Source: Hippasteria phrygiana (taxonomy: Eukaryota; Echinodermata; Asteroidea; Valvatida; Goniasteridae). From it: 64,000 bases of DNA. Each line of letters opens with the position of its first letter. Position 1 is the first letter of the stretch. The notes under the pieces were generated by a model, which ran no database searches, was not told the DNA's origin, and saw nothing but the letters and a program-made list of their open reading frames with translations. The stretch is taken from contig JAZGUH010000258.1 in NCBI GenBank assembly GCA_037893225.1, forward strand, positions 308,563 to 372,562, given 5' to 3'. This document shows positions 52,301 to 63,779 of the stretch, one piece after another. The translations under genes were made by a program, and so were the position numbers.

Positions 52301-52746
52301 AAACCTCGCAATGTTTATTTTCTTTCCGGCCAACATCTGTGTACATGTTACCGTCTATTTATTGCTCCATGCATGTCAAATTCCCTGGGGTATGGACTTG
52401 CTTTACTCATTCATAATTGCATGAAATATCAACCAAATTCAGTAATTTTGACATGTATGGATAGCTTAGATCTGGCGCTACATGTTGCAATTATCGGCGG
52501 CTTCTTAGAATTAACACTTGTGGAGAAAATTCAAACCTCGCAATGTTTATTTTCTTCCCGGCCACCATCTGTGTGCAGATTATCTTTTATTTATTGCTCC
52601 ATGCCTGTAAAATTCCCTGGGGTATGGACTTGCTTTACTCATTCATAATTGCATGAAATATCAACCAAATTCAGTAATTTTGACATGTATGGATAGCTTA
52701 GATCTGGCGCTACATGTTGCAATTATCGGCGGCTTCTTAGAGTTAA
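49338..52746. repeat. 1623-bp higher-order repeat (7 monomers), tandem duplication
   Basis: Positions 49338-51123 match 50961-52746, about 1.10 periods. The shared marker is G5A (GCATAAAATATC near 50335 and 51958). A private T-to-G at 51622 (GTTTAGTTTC) is present in the second copy only. The C166T variant GATTATCTTTT at 50960 and 52583 first appears at this junction. Confidence 0.9.
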
Positions 52747-55291
52747 CACTTGTGGAGAAAATTCAAACCTCGCAATGTTTATTTTCTTTCCGGCCAACAT
52801 CTGTGTACATGTTACCGTCTATTTATTGCTCCATGCATGTCAAATTCCCTGGGGTATGGACTTGCTTTACTCATTCATAATTGCATGAAATATCAACCAA
52901 ATTCAGTAATTTTGACATGTATGGATAGCTTAGATCTGGCGCTACATGTTGCAATTATCGGCGGCTTCTTAGAGTTAACACTTGTGGAGAAAATTCAAAC
53001 CTCGCAATGTTGATTTTCTTCCGGGCCACCATCTGTGTGCAGATTACCTTTTATTTATTGCTCCATGCATGTCAAATTCCCTGGGGTATGGACTTGCTTT
53101 ACTCATTCATAATTGCATGAAATATCAACCAAATTCAGTAATTTTGACATGTATGGATAGCTTAGATCTGGCGCTACATGTTGGAATTATCGGCGGCTTC
53201 TTAGAGTTAAAACTTGTGGAGAAAATTCAAACCTCGCAATGTTTATTTTCTTTCCGGCCAACATCTGTGTGCATATTACCTTCTATTTATTGCTCCATGC
53301 CTGTCAAATTCCCTCGGGTATGACTTGCTTTACTCATTCATAATTGCATGAAATATCAACCAAATTCAGTAATGTTGACATGTATGGGTAGCTTAGATCT
53401 GGCGCTACATGTTGCAATTATCGGCGGCTTCTTAGAGTTAACACTTGTGGAGAAAATTCAAACCTCGCAATGTTTATTTTCTTCCCGGCCACCATCTGTG
53501 TGCAGATTACCTTTTATTTATTGCTCCATGCCTGTCAAATTCCCTGGGGTATGGACTTGCTTTACTCATTCATAATTGCATGAAATATCAACCAAATTCA
53601 GTAATTTTGACATGTATGGATAGCTTAGATCTGGCGCTACATGTTGCAATTATCGGCGGCTTCCTAGAGTTAAAACTTGTGGAGAAAATTCAAACCTCGC
53701 AATGTTTATTTTCTTTCCGGCCAACATCTGTGTACATGTTACCGTCTATTTATTGCTCCATGCATGTCAAATTCCCTGGGGTATGGACTTGCTTTACTCA
53801 TTCATAATTGCATGAAATATCAACCAAATTCAGTAATTTTGACATGTATGGATAGCTTAGATCTGGCGCTACATGTTGCAATTATCGGCGGCTTCTTAGA
53901 ATTAACACTTGTGGAGAAAATTCAAACCTCGCAATGTTTATTTTCTTCCCGGCCACCATCTGTGTGCAGATTATCTTTTATTTATTGCTCCATGCCTGTA
54001 AAATTCCCTGGGGTATGGACTTGCTTTACTCATTCATAATTGCATGAAATATCAACCAAATTCAGTAATTTTGACATGTATGGATAGCTTAGATCTGGCG
54101 CTACATGTTGCAATTATCGGCGGCTTCTTAGAGTTAACACTTGTGGAGAAAATTCAAACCTCGCAATGTTTATTTTCTTTCCGGCCAACATCTGTGTACA
54201 TGTTACCGTCTATTTATTGCTCCATGCATGTCAAATTCCCTGGGGTATGGACTTGCTTTACTCATTCATAATTGCATGAAATATCAACCAAATTCAGTAA
54301 TTTTGACATGTATGGATAGCTTAGATCTGGCGCTACATGTTGCAATTATCGGCGGCTTCTTAGAGTTAACACTTGTGGAGAAAATTCAAACCTCGCAATT
54401 TTGATTTTCTTCCGGGCCACCATCTGTGTGCAGATTACCTTTTATTTATTGCTCCATGCATGTCAAATTCCCTGGGGTATGGACTTGCTTTACTCATTCA
54501 TAATTGCATGAAATATCAACCAAATTCAGTAATTTTGACATGTATGGATAGCTTAGATCTGGCGCTAAATGTTGGAATTATCGGCGGCTTCTTAGAGTTA
54601 AAACTTGTGGAGAAAATTCAAACCTCGCAATGTTTATTTTCTTTCCGGCCAACATCTGTGTGCATATTACCTTCTATTTATTGCTCCATGCCTGTCAAAT
54701 TCCCTCGGGTATGACTTGCTTTACTCATTCATAATTGCATGAAATATCAACCAAATTCAGTAATGTTGACATGTATGGGTAGCTTAGATCTGGCGCTACA
54801 TGTTGCAATTATCGGCGGCTTCTTAGAGTTAACACTTGTGGAGAAAATTCAAACCTCGCAATGTTTATTTTCTTCCCGGCCACCATCTGTGTGCAGATTA
54901 CCTTTTATTTATTGCTCCATGCCTGTCAAATTCCCTGGGGTATGGACTTGCTTTACTCATTCATAATTGCATGAAATATCAACCAAATTCAGTAATTTTG
55001 ACATGTATGGATAGCTTAGATCTGGCGCTACATGTTGCAATTATCGGCGGCTTCCTAGAGTTAAAACTTGTGGAGAAAATTCAAACCTCGCAATGTTTAT
55101 TTTCTTTCCGGCCAACATCTGTGTACATGTTACCGTCTATTTATTGCTCCATGCATGTCAAATTCCCTGGGGTATGGACTTGCTTTACTCATTCATAATT
55201 GCATGAAATATCAACCAAATTCAGTAATTTTGACATGTATGGATAGCTTAGATCTGGCGCTACATGTTGCAATTATCGGCGGCTTCTTAGA
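52274..55291. repeat. 1391-bp higher-order repeat (6 monomers), tandem duplication
   Basis: Positions 52274-53900 match 53665-55291, about 1.17 periods. Private changes in the second copy are G127T on a class D monomer at 54400 and C-to-A at 54568 (GCGCTAAATG). Shared markers are the C166T B tail, C70G in class C, and G201C (CCCTCGGG). A third occurrence of this string lies near 60853-62240. Confidence 0.9.
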
Positions 55292-58200
55292 GTTAACACT
55301 TGTGGAGAAAATTCAAACCTCGCAATGTTGATTTTCTTCCCGGCCACCATCTGTGTGCAGATTACCTTTTATTTATTGCTCCATGCCTGTCAAATTCCCT
55401 GGGGTATGGACTTGCTTTACTCATTCATAATTGCATGAAATATCAACCAAATTCAGTAATTTTGACATGTATGGATAGCTTAGATCTGGCGCTACATGTT
55501 GCAATTATCGGCGGCTTCTTAGAGTTAAAACTTGTGGAGAAAATTGAAACCTCGCAATGTTTATTTTCTTTCCGGCCAACATCTGTGTACATGTTACCGT
55601 CTATTTATTGCTCCATGCATGTCAAATTCCCTGGGGTATGGACTTGCTTTACTCATTCATAATTGCATGAAATATCAACCAAATTCAGTAATTTTGACAT
55701 GTATGGATAGCTTAGATCTGGCGCTACATGTTGCAATTATCGGCGGCTTCTTAGAGTTAAAACTTGTGGAGAAAATTCAAACCTCGCAATGTTTATTTTC
55801 TTTCCGGCCAACATCTGTGTACATGTTACCGTCTATTTATTGCTCCATGCATGTCAAATTCCCTGGGGTATGGACTTGCTTTACTCATTCATAATTGCAT
55901 GAAATATCAACCAAATTCAGTAATTTTGACATGTATGGATAGCTTAGATCTGGCGCTACATGTTGCAATTATCGGCGGCTTCTTAGAGTTAACACTTGTG
56001 GAGAAAATTCAAACCTCGCAATGTTTATTTTCTTTCCGGCCAACATCTGTGTGCATATTACCTTCTATTTATTGCTCCATGCCTGTCAAATTCCCTCGGG
56101 TATGACTTGCTTTACTCATTCATAATTGCATGAAATATCAACCAAATTCAGTAATGTTGACATGTATGGGTAGCTTAGATCTGGCGCTACATGTTGCAAT
56201 TATCGGCGGCTTCTTAGAGTTAACACTTGTGGAGACAATTCAAACCTCGCAATGTTTATTTTCTTCCCGGCCACCATCTGTGTGCAGATTACCTTTTATT
56301 TATTGCTCCATGCCTGTCAAATTCCCTGGGGTATGGACTTGCTTTACTCATTCATAATTGCATGAAATATCAACCAAATTCAGTAATTTTGACATGTATG
56401 GATAGCTTAGATCTGGCGCTACATGTTGCAATTATCGGCGGCTTCTTAGAGTTAACACTTGTGGAGAAAATTCAAACCTCGCAATGTTGATTTTCTTCCG
56501 GGCCACCATCTGTGTGCAGATTACCTTTTATTTATTGCTCCATGCATGTCAAATTCCCTGGGGTATGGACTTGCTTTACTCATTCATAATTGCATGAAAT
56601 ATCAACCAAATTCAGTAATTTTGACATGTATGGATAGCTTAGATCTGGCGCTACATGTTGGAATTATCGGCGGCTTCTTAGAGTTAAAACTTGTGGAGAA
56701 AATTCAAACCTCGCAATGTTTATTTTCTTTCCGGCCAACATCTGTGTGCATATTACCTTCTATTTATTGCTCCATGCCTGTCAAATTCCCTCGGGTATGA
56801 CTTGCTTTACTCATTCATAATTGCATGAAATATCAACCAAATTCAGTAATGTTGACATGTATGGGTAGCTTAGATCTGGCGCTACATGTTGCAATTATCG
56901 GCGGCTTCTTAGAGTTAACACTTGTGGAGAAAATTCAAACCTCGCAATGTTTATTTTCTTCCCGGCCACCATCTGTGTGCAGATTACCTTTTATTTATTG
57001 CTCCATGCCTGTCAAATTCCCTGGGGTATGGACTTGCTTTACTCATTCATAATTGCATGAAATATCAACCAAATTCAGTAATTTTGACATGTATGGATAG
57101 CTTAGATCTGGCGCTACATGTTGCAATTATCGGCGGCTTCCTAGAGTTAAAACTTGTGGAGAAAATTCAAACCTCGCAATGTTTATTTTCTTTCCGGCCA
57201 ACATCTGTGTACATGTTACCGTCTATTTATTGCTCCATGCATGTCAAATTCCCTGGGGTATGGACTTGCTTTACTCATTCATAATTGCATGAAATATCAA
57301 CCAAATTCAGTAATTTTGACATGTATGGATAGCTTAGATCTGGCGCTACATGTTGCAATTATCGGCGGCTTCTTAGAGTTAACACTTGTGGAGAAAATTC
57401 AAACCTCGCAATGTTGATTTTCTTCCCGGCCACCATCTGTGTGCAGATTACCTTTTATTTATTGCTCCATGCCTGTCAAATTCCCTGGGGTATGGACTTG
57501 CTTTACTCATTCATAATTGCATGAAATATCAACCAAATTCAGTAATTTTGACATGTATGGATAGCTTAGATCTGGCGCTACATGTTGCAATTATCGGCGG
57601 CTTCTTAGAGTTAAAACTTGTGGAGAAAATTCAACCCTCGCAATGTTTATTTTCTTTCCGGCCAACATCTGTGTACATGTTACCGTCTATTTATTGCTCC
57701 ATGCATGTCAAATTCCCTGGGGTATGGACTTGCTTTACTCATTCATAATTGCATGAAATATCAACCAAATTCAGTAATTTTGACATGTATGGATAGCTTA
57801 GATCTGGCGCTACATGTTGCAATTATCGGCGGCTTCTTAGAGTTAAAACTTGTGGAGAAAATTCAAACCTCGCAATGTTTATTTTCTTTCCGGCCAACAT
57901 CTGTGTACATGTTACCGTATATTTATTGCTCCATGCATGTCAAATTCCCTGGGGTATGGACTTGCTTTACTCATTCATAATTGCATGAAATATCAACCAA
58001 ATTCAGTAATTTTGACATGTATGGATAGCTTAGATCTGGCGCTACATGTTGCAATTATCGGCGGCTTCTTAGAGTTAACACTTGTGGAGAAAATTCAAAC
58101 CTCGCAATGTTTATTTTCTTTCCGGCCAACATCTGTGTGCATATTACCTTCTATTTATTGCTCCATGCCTGTCAAATTCCCTCGGGTATGACTTGCTTTA

Positions 58201-61200
58201 CTCATTCATAATTGCATGAAATATCAACCAAATTCAGTAATGTTGACATGTATGGGTAGCTTAGATCTGGCGCTACATGTTGCAATTATCGGCGGCTTCT
58301 TAGAGTTAACACTTGTGGAGACAATTCAAACCTCGCAATGTTTATTTTCTTCCCGGCCACCATCTGTGTGCAGATTACCTTTTATTTATTGCTCCATGCC
58401 TGTCAAATTCCCTGGGGTATGGACTTGCTTTACTCATTCATAATTGCATGAAATATCAACCAAATTCAGTAATTTTGACATGTATGGATAGCTTAGATCT
58501 GGCGCTACATGTTGCAATTATCGGCGGCTTCCTAGAGTTAAAACTTGTGGAGAAAATTCAAACCTCGCAATGTTTATTTTCTTTCCGGCCAACATCTGTG
58601 TACATGTTACCGTCTATTTATTGCTCCATGCATGTCAAATTCCCTGGGGTATGGACTTGCTTTACTCATTCATAATTGCATGAAATATCAACCAAATTCA
58701 GTAATTTTGACATGTATGGATAGCTTAGATCTGGCGCTACATGTTGCAATTATCGGCGGCTTCTTAGAGTTAACACTTGTGGAGAAAATTCAAACCTCGC
58801 AATGTTGATTTTCTTCCCGGCCACCATCTGTGTGCAGATTACCTTTTATTTATTGCTCCATGCCTGTCAAATTCCCTGGGGTATGGACTTGCTTTACTCA
58901 TTCATAATTGCATGAAATATCAACCAAATTCACTAATTTTGACATGTATGGATAGCTTAGATCTGGCGCTACATGTTGCAATTATCGGCGGCTTCTTAGA
59001 GTTAACACTTGTGGAGAAAATTCAAACCTCGCAATGTTTATTTTCTTTCCGGCCAACATCTGTGTACATGTTACCGTCTATTTATTGCTCCATGCATGTC
59101 AAATTCCCTGGGGTATGGACTTGCTTTACTCATTCATAATTGCATGAAATATCAACCAAATTCAGTAATTTTGACATGTATGGATAGCTTAGATCTGGCG
59201 CTACATGTTGCAATTATCGGCGGCTTCTTAGAGTTAACACTTGTGGAGAAAATTCAAACCTCGCAATGTTTATTTTCTTTCCGGCCAACATCTGTGTACA
59301 TGTTACCGTCTATTTATTGCTCCATGCATGTCAAATTCCCTGGGGTATGGACTTGCTTTACTCATTCATAATTGCATGAAATATCAACCAAATTCAGTAA
59401 TTTTGACATGTATGGATAGCTTAGATCTGGCGCTACATGTTGCAATTATCGGCGGCTTCTTAGAGTTAAAACTTGTGGAGAAAATTCAAACCTCGCAATG
59501 TTTATTTTCTTTCCGGCCAACATCTGTGTACATGTTACCGTCTATTTATTGCTCCATGCATGTCAAATTCCCTGGGGTATGGACTTGCTTTACTCATTCA
59601 TAATTGCATGAAATATCAACCAAATTCAGTAATTTTGACATGTATGGATAGCTTAGATCTGGCGCTACATGTTGCAATTATCGGCGGCTTCTTAGAGTTA
59701 AAACTTGTGGAGAAAATTCAAACCTCGCAATGTTTATTTTCTTTCCGGCCAACATCTGTGTACATGTTACCGTCTATTTATTGCTCCATGCATGTCAAAT
59801 TCCCTGGGGTATGGACTTGCTTTACTCATTCATAATTGCATGAAATATCAACCAAATTCAGTAATTTTGACATGTATGGATAGCTTAGATCTGGCGCTAC
59901 ATGTTGGAATTATCGGCGGCTTCTTAGAGTTAACACTTGTGGAGAAAATTCAAACCTCGCAATGTTTATTTTCTTCCCGGCCACCATATGTGTGCAGATT
60001 ACCTTTTATTTATTGCTCCATGCCTGTCAAATTCCCTGGGGTATGGACTTGCTTTACTCATTCATAATTGCATGAAATATCAACCAAATTCAGTAATTTT
60101 GACATGTATGGATAGCTTAGATCTGGCGCTACATGTTGCAATTATCGGCGGCTTCCTAGAGTTAAAACTTGTGGAGAAAATTCAAACCTCGCAATGTTTA
60201 TTTTCTTTCCGGCCAACATCTGTGTACATGTTACCGTCTATTTATTGCTCCATGCATGTCAAATTCCCTGGGGTATGGACTTGCTTTACTCATTCATAAT
60301 TGCATGAAATATCAACCAAATTCAGTAATTTTGACATGTATGGATAGCTTAGATCTGGCGCTACATGTTGCAATTATCGGCGGCTTCTTAGAGTTAACAC
60401 TTGTGGAGAAAATTCAAACCTCGCAATGTTGATTTTCTTCCCGGCCACCATCTGTGTGCAGATTACCTTTTATTTATTGCTCCATGCCTGTCAAATTCCC
60501 TGGGGTATGGACTTGCTTTACTCATTCATAATTGCATGAAATATCAACCAAATTCAGTAATTTTGACATGTATGGATAGCTTAGATCTGGCGCTACATGT
60601 TGCAATTATCGGCGGCTTCTTAGAGTTAAAACTTGTGGAGAAAATTCAAACCTCGCAATGTTTATTTTCTTTCCGGCCAACATCTGTGTACATGTTACCG
60701 TCTATTTATTGCTCCATGCATGTCAAATTCCCTGGGGTATGGACTTGCTTTACTCATTCATAATTGCATGAAATATCAACCAAATTCAGTAATTTTGACA
60801 TGTATGGATAGCTTAGATCTGGCGCTACATGTTGCAATTATCGGCGGCTTCCTAGAGTTAAAACTTGTGGAGAAAATTCAAACCTCGCAATGTTTATTTT
60901 CTTTCCGGCCAACATCTGTGTACATGTTACCGTCTATTTATTGCTCCATGCATGTCAAATTCCCTGGGGTATGGACTTGCTTTACTCATTCATAATTGCA
61001 TGAAATATCAACCAAATTCAGTAATTTTGACATGTATGGATAGCTTAGATCTGGCGCTACATGTTGCAATTATCGGCGGCTTCTTAGAATTAACACTTGT
61101 GGAGAAAATTCAAACCTCGCAATGTTTATTTTCTTCCCGGCCACCATCTGTGTGCAGATTATCTTTTATTTATTGCTCCATGCCTGTAAAATTCCCTGGG

Positions 61201-62921
61201 GTATGGACTTGCTTTACTCATTCATAATTGCATGAAATATCAACCAAATTCAGTAATTTTGACATGTATGGATAGCTTAGATCTGGCGCTACATGTTGCA
61301 ATTATCGGCGGCTTCTTAGAGTTAACACTTGTGGAGAAAATTCAAACCTCGCAATGTTTATTTTCTTTCCGGCCAACATCTGTGTACATGTTACCGTCTA
61401 TTTATTGCTCCATGCATGTCAAATTCCCTGGGGTATGGACTTGCTTTACTCATTCATAATTGCATGAAATATCAACCAAATTCAGTAATTTTGACATGTA
61501 TGGATAGCTTAGATCTGGCGCTACATGTTGCAATTATCGGCGGCTTCTTAGAGTTAACACTTGTGGAGAAAATTCAAACCTCGCAATGTTGATTTTCTTC
61601 CGGGCCACCATCTGTGTGCAGATTACCTTTTATTTATTGCTCCATGCATGTCAAATTCCCTGGGGTATGGACTTGCTTTACTCATTCATAATTGCATGAA
61701 ATATCAACCAAATTCAGTAATTTTGACATGTATGGATAGCTTAGATCTGGCGCTACATGTTGGAATTATCGGCGGCTTCTTAGAGTTAAAACTTGTGGAG
61801 AAAATTCAAACCTCGCAATGTTTATTTTCTTTCCGGCCAACATCTGTGTGCATATTACCTTCTATTTATTGCTCCATGCCTGTCAAATTCCCTCGGGTAT
61901 GACTTGCTTTACTCATTCATAATTGCATGAAATATCAACCAAATTCAGTAATGTTGACATGTATGGGTAGCTTAGATCTGGCGCTACATGTTGCAATTAT
62001 CGGCGGCTTCTTAGAGTTAACACTTGTGGAGAAAATTCAAACCTCGCAATGTTTATTTTCTTCCCGGCCACCATCTGTGTGCAGATTACCTTTTATTTAT
62101 TGCTCCATGCCTGTCAAATTCCCTGGGGTATGGACTTGCTTTACTCATTCATAATTGCATGAAATATCAACCAAATTCAGTAATTTTGACATGTATGGAT
62201 AGCTTAGATCTGGCGCTACATGTTGCAATTATCGGCGGCTTCCTAGAGTTAAAACTTGTGGAGAAAATTCAAACCTCGCAATGTTTATTTTCTTTCCGGC
62301 TAACATCTGTGTACATGTTACCGTCTATTTATTGCTCCATGCATGTCAAATTCCCTGGGGTATGGACTTGCTTTACTCATTCATAATTGCATGAAATATC
62401 AACCAAATTCAGTAATTTTGACATGTATGGATAGCTTAGATCTGGCGCTACATGTTGCAATTATCGGCGGCTTCTTAGAGTTAACACTTGTGGAGAAAAT
62501 TCAAACCTCGCAATGTTGATTTTCTTCCCGGCCACCATCTGTGTGCAGATTACCTTTTATTTATTGCTCCATGCCTGTCAAATTCCCTGGGGTATGGACT
62601 TGCTTTACTCATTCATAATTGCATGAAATATCAACCAAATTCAGTAATTTTGACATGTATGGATAGCTTAGATCTGGCGCTACATGTTGCAATTATCGGC
62701 GGCTTCTTAGAGTTAAAACTTGTGGAGAAAATTCAAACCTCGCAATGTTTATTTTCTTTCCGGCCAACATCTGTGTACATGTTACCGTCTATTTATTGCT
62801 CCATGCATGTCAAATTCCCTGGGGTATGGACTTGCTTTACTCATTCATAATTGCATGAAATATCAACCAAATTCAGTAATTTTGACATGTATGGATAGCT
62901 TAGATCTGGCGCTACATGTTG
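53533..62921. repeat. 2201-bp block repeated at 7188-bp offset
   Basis: Positions 53533-55733 match 60721-62921. The right copy lacks the changes at 54400, 54568 and 55546 and has its own C-to-T at 62301 (CCGGCTAACATC). The right limit is C70G at 62922. The span given covers both copies. Confidence 0.82.
54229..58531. repeat. 2086-bp higher-order repeat (9 monomers), tandem duplication
   Basis: Positions 54229-56445 match 56315-58531, about 1.06 periods. The best shared marker is A109C (GGAGACAATTC) near 56236 and 58322. Differences seen are 54400, 54568, 55546 (C-to-G), 57635 (A-to-C) and 57919 (C-to-A), so this duplication has collected more private changes than most others here. Confidence 0.9.
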
Positions 62922-63548
62922 GAATTATCGGCGGCTTCTTAGAGTTAAAACTTGTGGAGAAAATTCAAACCTCGCAATGTTTATTTTCTTTCCGGCCAAC
63001 ATCTGTGTGCATATTACCTTCTATTTATTGCTCCATGCCTGTCAAATTCCCTCGGGTATGACTTGCTTTACTCATTCATAATTGCATGAAATATCAACCA
63101 AATTCAGTAATGTTGACATGTATGGGTAGCTTAGATCTGGCGCTACATGTTGCAATTATCGGCGGCTTCTTAGAGTTAACACTTGTGGAGAAAATTCAAA
63201 CCTCGCAATGTTTATTTTCTTCCCGGCCACCATCTGTGTGCAGATTACCTTTTATTTATTGCTCCATGCCTGTCAAATTCCCTGGGGTATGGACTTGCTT
63301 TACTCATTCATAATTGCATGAAATATCAACCAAATTCAGTAATTTTGACATGTATGGATAGCTTAGATCTGGCGCTACATGTTGCAATTATCGGCGGCTT
63401 CCTAGAGTTAAAACTTGTGGAGAAAATTCAAACCTCGCAATGTTTATTTTCTTTCCGGCCAACATCTGTGTACATGTTACCGTCTATTTATTGCTCCATG
63501 CATGTCAAATTCCCTGGGGTATGGACTTGCTTTACTCATTCATAATTG

Positions 63549-63779
63549 CATGAAATATCAACCAAATTCAGTAATTTTGACATGTATGGATAGCTTAGAT
63601 CTGGCGCTACATGTTGCAATTATCGGCGGCTTCTTAGAGTTAACACTTGTGGAGAAAATTCAAACCTCGCAATGTTGATTTTCTTCCCGGCCACCATCTG
63701 TGTGCAGATTACCGTCTATTTATTGCTCCATGCCTGTCAAATTCCCTGGGGTATGGACTTGCTTTACTCATTCATAATT
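63549..63779. repeat. Chimeric class D monomer with a class A patch
   Basis: This D copy has T130G, TCTTCCCGGCCACC and GTGTGCAGATTACC, but then reads ACCGTCTATT (class A G167 and C169 at 63714 and 63716) before returning to the B/D-type CATGCCTGTC. Two adjacent diagnostic sites have the A state with B/D states on both sides, as expected of a short gene-conversion tract. Two independent back mutations are possible but less likely. The left boundary is approximate by one base. Confidence 0.88.
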
